Shown here: positions 26,501 to 35,200 of the stretch, piece by piece
Layout: every line of letters starts with the position of its first letter
How positions within the stretch are numbered: the first letter of the stretch is position 1
From: CAYPHA01 sp964410215
GTDB taxonomy: Bacteria; Calditrichota; Calditrichia; Calditrichales; CAYPHA01
NCBI GenBank assembly: GCA_964410215.1
Contig: CAYPHA010000021.1
Coordinates: forward strand, 1 to 64,000
Length of the DNA: 64,000 bases
Direction of reading: 5' to 3'
Notes under the pieces: model-generated
What the model saw: only the letters and a program-made list of their open reading frames with translations
Databases searched by the model: none
Told to the model about the DNA's origin: nothing
Translations under genes and position numbers: made by a program

Positions 26501-26790
26501 TACTGGTAGCTGAAAATGGCAAAATTGCCCTAGATATTATTACCAAAAACGGTCATGATCTGGACCTCCTCGTTACCGACCTGATCATGCCTGAGATGAA
26601 CGGGAAAGAACTTGTAAATGCCGTATCAGACATTTTCCCGGCTATGAAGGTATTATATACATCCGGATATACCGATGACCATATTGTCCATAGCGGCGCA
26701 TTGGATGAGGGCATCGCATTTTTAAGCAAACCGTATTCTGCACAAAACCTGTCCAGACGCATTCGTGAAATTCTGGATGAACCTGCCTGA
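23530..26790 (+). CDS. Membrane hybrid histidine kinase: dCache, HAMP, two PAS, HisKA, HATPase, receiver
   Basis: This is a predicted 1086-residue inner-membrane sensor. Transmembrane segments at about 18-40 and 368-392 enclose a large periplasmic dCache-like domain (FRNNIGNPTLLEKRI, VGVVGHDFLLRDI). It continues with HAMP, PAS at about 470-570 and 585-700, and HisKA with His719 in GGVAHDFNNLLTVI. HATPase follows with NARDAI, DTGIGM and GKGTGLGLATV, then a receiver with Asp1017 in VTDLIMPEMNG. The start is taken at the ATG at 23530; an in-frame GTG lies 21 nt upstream. dCache domains bind small ligands. A possible ligand is the compartment's substrate, by position only. Confidence 0.9.
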   Translation: MIKTISDSLGYVKHRKLLQKLILPLILIILIGIFVLNQLLTGSIKDFVTNFLVQKSFLPHFTALALEKDKRFKEIKLITYTTAQKLYNRISDNAPPEPEKVDQQFQSFMKQAPDGSYRSSTDDRSRRLQMLAFRNNIGNPTLLEKRIITDAFNYFLPYAEALTNTVYNTYFTTDHLIWTYGAHDWPLVVEPDEDFREQIWYRSARPENNSTREHQWTDMYYDSVNREWMISSLCPVYLDNNFVGVVGHDFLLRDIIDLGRAVSSQKDVLIFFLDQKGNIIAHPETQFIIDQHVENNKVLTAKSLSDSSLTNVLKTLNKSGAPRFVFTGDQDGNRLLLHFPLKSINWELVYIVNETEIFSVIQNINSAHIISFVLMSVFIFLLLAFMIKQIILKPLYSMIVGIENFEAGRLDTIIPGNERKDEFGNVIRALNEMAMALKDYRDKLISANRELMESSQNLQVLKDTTPDAVFIYTEEGSIVDVNRTTLTMFEYSKPEIIRLSMSQLSADGFSEYRAAKHFQTALDKGESHFEWMSCSKKGKIFPTMIRLKRMIVNDTTFILAVVTDISEQKQAEKALKSSEERYRYLIERSNDAIYVLYERKFEIINQKFTEIFGLSLNDVNKSGFDFMDLVAPRSIPVIEERMKRIKNGDDLNPNYEFTAISKDGKEIEVEASVSYIEYNDGIATQGILRDITQRKAMEQQLRQSQKLEAIGTLAGGVAHDFNNLLTVINGHAEIGLMKLEKKDAAYRDMKSILKAGKQAEKVTGQLLAFSRRQIYEPKILNINTIINGLQNMLRRMIGEDIEIRIRSYPKIPPIKADPGQIEQTLINLVINARDAILENQDTSSPKKITIVTDIAHLKKEDIGPYDDLSAGPYVVISVNDTGIGMNKELTTKIFEPFFTTKSAGKGTGLGLATVYGIVKQNGGDITVKSEIRRGTSISIYWPVTESVQESSKSKPESIKVFTGNEKIMLVEDDHGVRSFASNALKQLGYTVLVAENGKIALDIITKNGHDLDLLVTDLIMPEMNGKELVNAVSDIFPAMKVLYTSGYTDDHIVHSGALDEGIAFLSKPYSAQNLSRRIREILDEPA

Positions 26791-26795
26791 GAAAT

Positions 26796-27647
26796 TCATC
26801 GGATTTCCAATTCTGCTTCATCCACCTCACCGGCGATAAAGTAACCAAGGGGATACTGTTCCGGATTCGTTATATTTTCAATATTTCCACGAATGGTAAC
26901 CGGCGGTGTGCTGAAAGGGCCACCTGAGGATACCTGATCCAGCATTAAAAAATAATAATCGTAGGCCTGCCTGCTGAGAGCTATCTGCCGAATCAGGGCG
27001 GTCTGCCCGGTCTCATAAATCAACTCATCATTGGGCTGTCTGCCAAAAACGGTTTGACCGTCATAAAATTCGTCAGATGCAATCAGGCTCCATTTTGTCC
27101 CGGGATTGGGTTCAATCATGGATTCGCCATCACGCAATTGTTCCCACAGGTAATAGTTTTCGACGGAAGCAGGATCGGTGAAATCTATCCGGACACGAAT
27201 ACCCTCTTCATCAAAAAGGGACTCCTCAACATAGTATTGATATATAGAATCTATGGGTGCAACGGGTAAAACTCTTTCACTCGCTTCATATACATAGCCA
27301 TCATGTTCAATAACCAACGTATACCGTTGATTCAGTTGAGGTTCTAGTGACCAGGTTTCATAAAGCCCGGGATGGGTTTCTGAATGATTAAATTCATATG
27401 TATCACCATTTTCATCACGCACATAGACCACTGCATCCGGTACCCTCGGTGTTTCCGTATTGCTGAAATAAGGAGCCGTACTGGAAAGTCGGATCCACTG
27501 ATATCCGCTGTCACGGCCTTTGATTTTTTCAAGCCGTCCTTCAACGACCAGCCGCTTCGGGCCTTCCTCCAGATCGATGGTTACCACTTCCTGGCAGGAT
27601 GTCAGAACGATAATTGTAAACAATAAACTTAAAAATGTTTTCTTCAT
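26796..27647 (-). CDS. DUF4249 lipoprotein, partner of the TonB-dependent receptor
   Basis: The 283-residue lipoprotein (IVLTSC lipobox) belongs to DUF4249. Its Ig-like domain starts RLVVEGRLEKI and has PDAVVYVRDENGD and YTLVIEHDGYVYEA. Such genes regularly follow SusC/FecA-like receptors and are thought to form a surface lid or substrate-binding partner. The ATG at 27647 follows GAGG overlapping the end of the receptor gene. A longer in-frame extension to 27767 lies inside that gene and is rejected. Confidence 0.85.
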   Translation of the reverse strand: MKKTFLSLLFTIIVLTSCQEVVTIDLEEGPKRLVVEGRLEKIKGRDSGYQWIRLSSTAPYFSNTETPRVPDAVVYVRDENGDTYEFNHSETHPGLYETWSLEPQLNQRYTLVIEHDGYVYEASERVLPVAPIDSIYQYYVEESLFDEEGIRVRIDFTDPASVENYYLWEQLRDGESMIEPNPGTKWSLIASDEFYDGQTVFGRQPNDELIYETGQTALIRQIALSRQAYDYYFLMLDQVSSGGPFSTPPVTIRGNIENITNPEQYPLGYFIAGEVDEAELEIR

Positions 27648-27654
27648 TATGACC

Positions 27655-30039
27655 TCAAAATGTAAAGTTATACGTAACACTTGGTACAATACCAAAAATG
27701 GATGTTTTAACGGCTTCCGTAACAATCCGGCTATCCTCATTCTGTCCGAATGTGATAGAAGCCGCATTCATACGATTATAGATGTTATACAAGCTGAAAA
27801 CCCAGTCTCCGCCAAGTTTATCATGCAATGTTGCCGAAAAGTCAAGTCGGTGGTAATCCGGCAACCGGGCCTGATTGCGGCCTTCATATTGAGAGATGAC
27901 AAGGTTGTTATATTCATACCGGCTGCTCGGATAGGAAACCGGACGGCCGGTAAAATAAACGAAACTGGAAGCCAGTGTCCAGTGCCGGTTCAGGTCATAC
28001 GAACCGGTCAGTGAAAAATCATGGGTTTTGTCATAATTTGAAGGATAGAAATCACCGTTATTGATTCCCGGATCCCCATCCGAGATTCCGGGCACGCGCC
28101 GTTCAGACCGTGACAGGGTATAGCTTAACCATCCTTTGAATTTTCCTGTATTTTTCTTCAGGTACAGCTCGAGGCCATAGGACCGGCCTTCTCCCGCAAG
28201 AATTTCTGTCTCGAGCGTGTTATTGAGCAGAAGTTCAGCGCCCTGCACATAATCAAGCTGGTTGTCCATTTCTTTGTAATACAGCTCCAGCGAAGTTTCA
28301 TAAGCGTTGCTGTAAAAATTCTGAAAATATCCGAGCGCCACCTGGTCGGCGGTTTGCGGTTTGATATACGGACCGCTCGGCGTCCATATATCAAGCGGTG
28401 AGGGCGAGGTCGTATTGGAAACCAGGTGAATGTACTGGCGCGTCCGGTTATAGCTTCCTTTGATTGAATTTGAAGCGCCCAACTGGTAGCGCATCGAAAA
28501 ACGCGGTTCAAAGCCATCAAAACGGGTTATCGATTCCCACTCATCATAGAGCTGGGAACCGGTGATAACACCTTCCCTGTAGATACCCTGCTGCGGATCG
28601 AAGATAACGGGCCGGTTGTTCAGATAGGAAAAGAGCCTCTGGTTGCCCAGCCTGAAAAAGGTTGAATAGCGCAGCCCCGCCTGGACTTCCAGATCATCCG
28701 TCACTTTATAATCATAGCTGATGTAGGCGGCAGGTTCAAATGCATACTTTCGATCCAGTATCGTCGGCGTGATTGATGATACGCCCAACGGATTCACGGC
28801 ACCGGGATCAAACCTGTAATAAATACCGCTGACTCCGAAATCGATGGTATTGCGCTCGTTGACATAGAATGACAGATCATTTTTAATTTTAAAATTCCTG
28901 ATATGGGCATCCCAGCGAAAGGCGGACCCGTCGGCAAGAATATCCAGAAAATAATCATAATTACTATAGATCAGAGACAGGTTCGAAAACAAGCGGTTGC
29001 TGAACAGATGATTCCAGCGCAGGGTAAAAGCAAAATTACCCCAGGCCTGCCCGAACGTATCTGAAATCTCAAAACGGTCCCTGCCAAGATAGGCGGATAA
29101 AAACAAACGGTTTTTTGAACTGAACATATAATTCGTTTTCAGGTTCAGGTCATAGAAGAATGCCGTGTTATCATTGTCGATCAGGGGTAGAAAAATATCG
29201 CCATAAGACCGCCGTGCTGCCAGCAGAAAGGAACCCTTTTCCTTTCTTATTGGACCTTCCCAGAGAAGACGGCTTGAAATCAGTCCGAGCCCACCCTGTA
29301 ATTTCCGGGTCCGTGTATTACCTTCCCGCTGCCTGATATCAACAATCGAAGATAACCGCCCCCCGTACCGGGCATTTATACCACCTTTGTACAGCTTAAC
29401 ATCCTTGATGGCATCGGAATTGAATACTGAGAAAAATCCAAACAGGTGTGAAGCATTGTAAATAGGTGATTCGTCAAGCAACACCAGGTTCTGATCCGTG
29501 TTGCCGCCGCGCACATAGAATCCCGAACTGCCTTCGCCTAATGAAGAAATGCCCGGTAATAACTGAATTGATTTAATCACATCCACCTCACCAAGCACCG
29601 CCGGCATCGTTCTGATTGCCGAAGCATTTAATTCCGAAACACTCATTTCGACCGAACGTATATTCTGATCTTCTGCTTCGGCAGACACAACAATCGTTTC
29701 TGACTCCAGCACGGCCTGTCGCATCTCAATGATCACTTCCTGTGACCGTTCAAAACTGTATTCTTTTTCCACACTTTCATAACCAATATAACTGAAGACA
29801 ATTTCATAATTATCCCGTGGCAGGGTCAGCGAAAAAAAACCGTATGCATTTGATGTGGTGCCACGGTTTGTTCCCGAAACGGAAATATTTACACCAATCA
29901 GTTCTTCACCCGTACCGGCATCCCGGATATAACCACTGAGCGTTTCGCTGGCTGAACCGGCCTGATCCGGTATTATCCGGATCTCTTCTGCCATGGCAAT
30001 TCCCGCCAGGGCAAGAAAGACCAGAATGAATTTATACAC
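27655..30039 (-). CDS. TonB-dependent outer membrane receptor with carboxypeptidase-regulatory-like domain
   Basis: The 794-residue protein is read from a GTG at 30039, preceded by GGGAGGAAACAAC. After the signal peptide comes a CarboxypepD_reg-like domain (LSGYIRDAGTGEELIGVNIS). A plug follows (VLGEVDVIKSIQLLPGI, FYVRGGNTDQNLVLLDE), then a 22-strand barrel ending in YNFTF. It imports a large substrate with energy from TonB-ExbBD, which is not encoded here. Pairing with a DUF4249 lipoprotein marks an uptake unit. The substrate is unknown; no hydrolase accompanies the pair. Confidence 0.92.
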   Translation of the reverse strand: MYKFILVFLALAGIAMAEEIRIIPDQAGSASETLSGYIRDAGTGEELIGVNISVSGTNRGTTSNAYGFFSLTLPRDNYEIVFSYIGYESVEKEYSFERSQEVIIEMRQAVLESETIVVSAEAEDQNIRSVEMSVSELNASAIRTMPAVLGEVDVIKSIQLLPGISSLGEGSSGFYVRGGNTDQNLVLLDESPIYNASHLFGFFSVFNSDAIKDVKLYKGGINARYGGRLSSIVDIRQREGNTRTRKLQGGLGLISSRLLWEGPIRKEKGSFLLAARRSYGDIFLPLIDNDNTAFFYDLNLKTNYMFSSKNRLFLSAYLGRDRFEISDTFGQAWGNFAFTLRWNHLFSNRLFSNLSLIYSNYDYFLDILADGSAFRWDAHIRNFKIKNDLSFYVNERNTIDFGVSGIYYRFDPGAVNPLGVSSITPTILDRKYAFEPAAYISYDYKVTDDLEVQAGLRYSTFFRLGNQRLFSYLNNRPVIFDPQQGIYREGVITGSQLYDEWESITRFDGFEPRFSMRYQLGASNSIKGSYNRTRQYIHLVSNTTSPSPLDIWTPSGPYIKPQTADQVALGYFQNFYSNAYETSLELYYKEMDNQLDYVQGAELLLNNTLETEILAGEGRSYGLELYLKKNTGKFKGWLSYTLSRSERRVPGISDGDPGINNGDFYPSNYDKTHDFSLTGSYDLNRHWTLASSFVYFTGRPVSYPSSRYEYNNLVISQYEGRNQARLPDYHRLDFSATLHDKLGGDWVFSLYNIYNRMNAASITFGQNEDSRIVTEAVKTSIFGIVPSVTYNFTF

Positions 30040-30181
30040 GTTGTTTCCTCCCAATATCATTACTTTAAATCATTCAAACGCTCAAAACGCTCAACATATT
30101 CCGGCAACATTTTTTCCTTTCTGTTTTATTGCATCTTTTCCCGGAGCAAAAGATTCAATTACACTTGTAAGTTGGAAAAAA

Positions 30182-30210
30182 TTGAACTAACTTTTTAATC
30201 TTATTATATC
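30182..30210 (+). promoter_or_regulatory. Candidate promoter of the propeller-phosphatase gene
   Basis: TTGAAC at 30182-30187, a 17-bp spacer and TATATC at 30205-30210 resemble a sigma70-type promoter, 43 bp before the start codon. FCB promoters can deviate from this form, so the call is tentative. Confidence 0.3.
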
Positions 30211-30252
30211 TTTTCTGGTTGTGACCTTTATTTATTAGCCTGATGGAACATT

Positions 30253-33200
30253 ATGTTCACCTTTAAAGGAAAGCGGTTCTTTTATACTGCCGGTTCTCTG
30301 CTCCGACGGCTGCTTATCGGCATCATGTTAATACACGCCATACCCTGCCAGGCCGATTCTCCCTCCTACCGCTTTGAACGCATCAGTACGATTGACGGTC
30401 TCTCCCAGAATACGGTTCAGGCTATCCACCAGGATCAGAGAGGGTATTTATGGTTTGGCACACAGGATGGTTTAAACCAGTATGACGGTTATGCCTTTAA
30501 AGTATATAAAAACCGGCCGGATGATCCGCAAAGCCTGAGTGATGACAATATTTTATGTGTTTCAGACGGACCGGGTGACAAACTCTGGGTAGGTACCCGG
30601 AATGGTTTAAACCTTCTGGATCCTGCCACCAGAACAGTCAGCCGGTTTGTGGTGGAGGATGACAATAACAGCCTGAACCATGCTGTTATTATCAGTCTTT
30701 ATTTCGACAGACGGTCGAACAAATTATGGATCGGAACCGGAGGAGGCGGCCTGAATGTACTGGACTGCCGGAATATGGAATTCACCCACCATCAGGCATC
30801 GTATCCGACATATTCTTCTGATCTGACAGTCCGCATCGATTCGCTTTTGAAGAGGAAGGAAACCCTTTCTTCCATTCTTCAGGTCGGTGACGATCGTCAT
30901 ATTGAACGATCCTTCGCACTATCCGAAGCTTCGGAAGCTCTCGTTGTCTGTGTCGGTGAAGGTATTCTGCAGAGAATGTGGGATACCGGGAACATTCAGG
31001 GTCCCGGATTCGACTGGCACATGGAGCTGGAAAAAAGTCTGCATGCCGGTGGAGCTTTAAAAAACCGTATTCAAATTGACCTGATTTCTCTGCTGCCTGG
31101 TCGCTATACGGTCACTTATCAATCTGATGATTCTCATTCATACAATAACTGGAATGACACAAAGCCGAACCTGGAAAACTGGTGGGGCATTCAGATACTG
31201 CCTCTGACAAACCAGGAAGCTTTTGCTTTACGTACCTCTATAGCTCCACACATAGAAAACGCCATTTCAAATGATATCATTTACACGATATATCCTTCAC
31301 CTTTCGATTCCACCCGTTTGTGGATCGGAACCTGGGATGGATTGAACTGTTATAATACACGGGAAGGAACTTTTAAGCACTATCTCACAGGAGAAGATGC
31401 CCTGGAATGGAACCGTTTCCGGGCAGTCCAGACCGTTATTGAAGATTCGGCTGGTATCTGCTGGCTCGGGACAAACGGCAACGGACTAATCAGGCTGGAT
31501 ACAGGAAGTGAAGAATACGAACAGTTTCTGATCGATCCGGCTGATCCGGAAAGCCACACATATAATGATGTAAGGATTTTATTCAAAGATCATTCGGGCC
31601 TTATCTGGGTTGGAACAGACGGCGGAGGGCTGCATCTCTTTGATCCGGAAAAGGGACATTTCCAGTCATATAAAAACATCCCACATGATCCGGAAAGTCT
31701 TGGCAGTAATTATATCCGCTCGATTACACGTGACAAAACGGGGTTGTTGTGGGTTGGAAGCTGGGACGGAGGTGTGACCAAAGTTAATAGTTATCAGACT
31801 GTTTTTAAAACGTATAAATCGGATCCTCAGGATACGAACAGTCTCAGCCACAACCGCGTTCTGGGTTTTCATGAAGACAAAGCCGGCATGATCTGGATCG
31901 GAACGGATGGTGGCGGTCTTAACCGGTTCAATCCGGAAAGCGGCACCTTTAAAAGATTCATCAGAGAGCGGGGACATGCCGGTAGTCTGAGTAATAATTA
32001 TATTACAAGTATCGCGGAGGCACCTTCCGGTCATCTCTGGCTGGGCAGCTGGGACGGGGGGCTTATACGTTTTGATCCGACCAGCGAGCGATTCCGTACA
32101 TTCCGGCATCAGCCGGATGACCCGGACAGTCCGGGTTATAATACCATATCATCCGTCATAATGGACAGCAATGGTGTATTATGGATCGGAACATACGGAA
32201 ACGGACTTGACCGTTTTGATATGACAAGTCAAACCTGGCAACATTTCCGGCATAAGCCCGTCGAACCGAACACGATTAGCAACAACTTTATCATATCCAT
32301 AATGGAAGACCGCTTCAACCCGGGTATATTTTGGATCGGGACCTTAAATGGCCTCAATCGTATGGAATATCCCTCCGGAACATTCACCAGTTACCGACAT
32401 GAACCTTCGGACCCCAATAGCATAAGCAATAACAATATTTCCGTTTTATATCAGGATTCCCGCGGGGATCTTTGGATAGGTACTTACGGCGGTGGTCTGA
32501 ACCGATACATTGACAGTACCGGACAGTTTGAACATTTCAGCATGAAACAGGGACTGTCAAGTAATCACATCTATGGGATTCTGGAGGATGATCACGGTCG
32601 TCTCTGGATTTCCTCTGACAATGGTTTGTCCTGTTATGATCAGCGGATGGGCGATAATTATTTGTTCAAAAATTATTACATTCAGGATGGTTTACAGGGC
32701 AATTCCTTTTCCCGCAATGCCTGTTATAAAACAAGTGACGGCCACCTGTATTTTGGTGGTGTCAATGGATTTAATATCTTCAAACCTACCCGTGTAAAAC
32801 AGGTCGAGCATGTACCTGATATTGTCATTTCTGATTTTCGTATATTAAACGATACGAACACATTCTCCCGGATTGCTCCCTCGTATTGTGATGAAGTGGA
32901 ATTGTCTCATAATCAGAACATGTTCACCATAGAATTTTCAGCTCTTGATTATACCGCACCGGAGCGAAACCGCTATACGTATATGCTGGAGGGCTTTGAC
33001 AACAACTGGAGTTTTTCAGACGGCGCGCGTCATTTTGCCACATACACCAACCTCGATGACGGGGATTACACCTTTCGTGTCATTGGTTCGAATGCGGACG
33101 GGTCCTGGAATAACGAAGGGGCAGATCTGAAAATCCATATTCAGCCGCCTTTCTGGGGGACGTGGTGGTTTCGGTTGATCATACTCATTGTATTCGGCAT

Positions 33201-33981
33201 TATGGCCGTTGCCTTTTATTGGGATCAGGAACGAAATATCCGTATGAAAACGGAATTACAGGCTGCCCATGATGCCCAGATGTCCATCATGCCCCATGAT
33301 GATCCTGTGCTTGAAGGTTATGATATTTCGGGTATTTGTATTCCGGCCAATGAAGTCGGTGGAGATTTTTTTGACTTTTTCTGGTTTAACCGGTCTAAAG
33401 AGCGGTTTGGGATTGTAGTGGGTGATGTTTCGGGCAAAGCGATGGAATCCGCGATGACGGCGGTCCTGACCAGTGGAATGATTTTCGTCAAGTCCGGCGA
33501 ATTGAGTTCACCGGAAGAGATACTGACGGCCGTGAACCGATCATTATTTCTTAAAACAGACCGGAAATCATTTACAGCCCTGTGTCTGGCCGAGTTGGAC
33601 ATCAATAACCGCATATTTACCTTTTCCAATGCCGGTCTGAACGAACCGGTGTTAAAACGTGCCGGCACAGTCGAATTCATTTGTGGAGAAGGGGATAAAT
33701 TTCCGCTTGGGACATTTGAAAACACCCTTTATAAACAGAAGAGTATTGCACTTCAATCCGAAGATACGCTGCTGTTATATTCGGATGGTCTTACCGAAGC
33801 AAGAAAGGCGCATAATCATTTTTTCGGTTATGATGCCATAAAGCAGCTCCTTTCATCGATAGAAACCGAAACCATGTCTGCTGCACAAATCAAAGACAGG
33901 ATTATTCAAATCATTCAGAAATTTTCGGGTTCCACACCACAATTTGACGATATTACCCTGATCGTCGTTAAAGTATTATAA
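30253..33981 (+). CDS. Two-component-regulator propeller/Y_Y_Y sensor with SpoIIE-type phosphatase output
   Basis: The 1242-residue membrane signalling protein has a signal peptide (HAIPCQA) and a periplasmic part of repeated Reg_prop motifs (GYLWFGTQDGLNQYDG, LIWVGTDGGGLHLFDP, GLLWVGSWDGG and others). These should build a double beta-propeller, followed by a Y_Y_Y domain at about 896-960. One transmembrane helix (about 970-991, RLIILIVFGIMAVAFYW) leads to a cytoplasmic PP2C/SpoIIE Ser/Thr phosphatase (GGDFFDFFWF, VGDVSGKAMESAM, LLYSDGLTEA, FDDITLIVV). The output is probably dephosphorylation of an anti-sigma antagonist. An unrelated domain of about 140 residues interrupts the propeller at 190-333. 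Confidence 0.92.
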   Translation: MFTFKGKRFFYTAGSLLRRLLIGIMLIHAIPCQADSPSYRFERISTIDGLSQNTVQAIHQDQRGYLWFGTQDGLNQYDGYAFKVYKNRPDDPQSLSDDNILCVSDGPGDKLWVGTRNGLNLLDPATRTVSRFVVEDDNNSLNHAVIISLYFDRRSNKLWIGTGGGGLNVLDCRNMEFTHHQASYPTYSSDLTVRIDSLLKRKETLSSILQVGDDRHIERSFALSEASEALVVCVGEGILQRMWDTGNIQGPGFDWHMELEKSLHAGGALKNRIQIDLISLLPGRYTVTYQSDDSHSYNNWNDTKPNLENWWGIQILPLTNQEAFALRTSIAPHIENAISNDIIYTIYPSPFDSTRLWIGTWDGLNCYNTREGTFKHYLTGEDALEWNRFRAVQTVIEDSAGICWLGTNGNGLIRLDTGSEEYEQFLIDPADPESHTYNDVRILFKDHSGLIWVGTDGGGLHLFDPEKGHFQSYKNIPHDPESLGSNYIRSITRDKTGLLWVGSWDGGVTKVNSYQTVFKTYKSDPQDTNSLSHNRVLGFHEDKAGMIWIGTDGGGLNRFNPESGTFKRFIRERGHAGSLSNNYITSIAEAPSGHLWLGSWDGGLIRFDPTSERFRTFRHQPDDPDSPGYNTISSVIMDSNGVLWIGTYGNGLDRFDMTSQTWQHFRHKPVEPNTISNNFIISIMEDRFNPGIFWIGTLNGLNRMEYPSGTFTSYRHEPSDPNSISNNNISVLYQDSRGDLWIGTYGGGLNRYIDSTGQFEHFSMKQGLSSNHIYGILEDDHGRLWISSDNGLSCYDQRMGDNYLFKNYYIQDGLQGNSFSRNACYKTSDGHLYFGGVNGFNIFKPTRVKQVEHVPDIVISDFRILNDTNTFSRIAPSYCDEVELSHNQNMFTIEFSALDYTAPERNRYTYMLEGFDNNWSFSDGARHFATYTNLDDGDYTFRVIGSNADGSWNNEGADLKIHIQPPFWGTWWFRLIILIVFGIMAVAFYWDQERNIRMKTELQAAHDAQMSIMPHDDPVLEGYDISGICIPANEVGGDFFDFFWFNRSKERFGIVVGDVSGKAMESAMTAVLTSGMIFVKSGELSSPEEILTAVNRSLFLKTDRKSFTALCLAELDINNRIFTFSNAGLNEPVLKRAGTVEFICGEGDKFPLGTFENTLYKQKSIALQSEDTLLLYSDGLTEARKAHNHFFGYDAIKQLLSSIETETMSAAQIKDRIIQIIQKFSGSTPQFDDITLIVVKVL

Positions 33982-34054
33982 TCCATTTATATTTTTTAAG
34001 TTTCGATTATTCCCCCCGATAGTTCATACAATTTAACATGTATAGGGAGGTATA

Positions 34055-34462
34055 ATGGCCTTTATTAACTGGAATGAATCCTACAGCGTTCACATTAAAC
34101 AATTGGATGAGCAACACAAAAAGCTGTTCCAAATTGTTAACGCGCTTTATGATGCAATGAAAAACGGCAAGGGTAATGACGTTCTTGCCGGAGTATTCGA
34201 TGAGCTGATCAACTATACAAAGCTTCATTTCTCAACGGAAGAAAATCTGCTAAAAATCCATAACTATCCAAATCTTACCGCGCACAAAATGGAACATGAA
34301 AGACTGGTTAATCAGGTTTTGGATTTACAGAAACAATTCATGGATGGCGGGGCTGCATTGTCCATTAAAGTCAGCAATTTCCTTAAGGAGTGGTTGATGA
34401 ATCATATAAAAAAATCGGATATGGCATACAGCAAATACCTAAAACAGAAAAATGCCATATAA
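34055..34462 (+). CDS. Bacteriohemerythrin
   Basis: The 135-residue four-helix protein binds O2 at a di-iron site. Ligand motifs are present: H in YSVHIKQLDEQHKKLF, HFSTEENLL, HKMEHERLV and HIKKSDMAYSKYL. It is cytoplasmic, with a good ribosome site (GGGAGGTATA). It may store or deliver oxygen or serve in oxygen sensing. It lies 73 bp after the propeller-phosphatase gene on the same strand. Confidence 0.95.
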   Translation: MAFINWNESYSVHIKQLDEQHKKLFQIVNALYDAMKNGKGNDVLAGVFDELINYTKLHFSTEENLLKIHNYPNLTAHKMEHERLVNQVLDLQKQFMDGGAALSIKVSNFLKEWLMNHIKKSDMAYSKYLKQKNAI

Positions 34463-34503
34463 TTTTACAAAAATCGTACTTTTTTTATGGAAATTCTGAT
34501 ATT

Positions 34504-34531
34504 TGTAACTCGATATTAATATCGAGTTACA
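34504..34531. repeat. 28-bp perfect palindrome
   Basis: TGTAACTCGATATT is followed directly by its exact reverse complement. It lies in the 263-bp gap between the hemerythrin and PilZ genes and has no following T-run in either direction. Like the palindrome at 6566 it begins TGTA and ends TACA/TACAT, but the arms differ. The rest of the gap holds no gene that I can support. Confidence 0.7.
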
Positions 34532-34725
34532 TCGCCGGGGAACGCCCATTCCGGTTTTGTGGCAGAGCCGGAGCATATCATATCCGCTTTTCCTTTTGCA
34601 AAATCAGTTGATTTTAACCTGAATTTGTGCGTTTTGTCACTATTCCCAAATGAAATTTCGCTATGATTTGATATCAGTACCGGTTTATAATTACTGCATC
34701 ACACGCCATAAACGAGCACCGAGCA

Positions 34726-35076
34726 ATGGACCGTCGTAAAAGTGACCGTTTTAAAATACCGGGGGCACAAATCGTTTACAAACTGCCCGAAGGTGAAACG
34801 AGTCTCGTACCATTGATTGACCTTACAAAAAGCAGTGCCAAATTTCAGACACACCACATGATTGAACTTGGCACTTCCGTTGAACTGGAAATTATCGTTC
34901 CCGAGACGAATTCAATCTCCCTGAAAAGTCGTGTGATCCGGCTGGCAGATCCTCATAGTGAAAAGATGACCGGGGCCATCGTGATGTTCATGCCCTTCGG
35001 TACGTTTGAAGAATACAACCCAATCCGGGCCTATGACCAGTTAAATCAACTCGCAACGAGTTATCTTCCTTCGTAA
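34726..35076 (+). CDS. PilZ-domain protein with altered ligand motif
   Basis: This 116-residue single PilZ domain has the N-terminal RRKSDRF, which supplies the RxxxR part of the c-di-GMP site. The second motif, usually D/NxSxxG, reads DLTKSSA, so Ser replaces Gly and Thr replaces Ser. Binding to c-di-GMP is thus doubtful. It might act as an adaptor. It sits alone downstream of the hemerythrin gene. Confidence 0.8.
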   Translation: MDRRKSDRFKIPGAQIVYKLPEGETSLVPLIDLTKSSAKFQTHHMIELGTSVELEIIVPETNSISLKSRVIRLADPHSEKMTGAIVMFMPFGTFEEYNPIRAYDQLNQLATSYLPS

Positions 35077-35200
35077 TTTCCGGTATCATGAACATCTATC
35101 CCGCTACCCGGGAATTTGAACAGAGGTATATACCAGGGGATACGATGCATCCGTTCATGTCATATTTCCATAAACGATAGTAAAAATGATCCGGTTGTAA

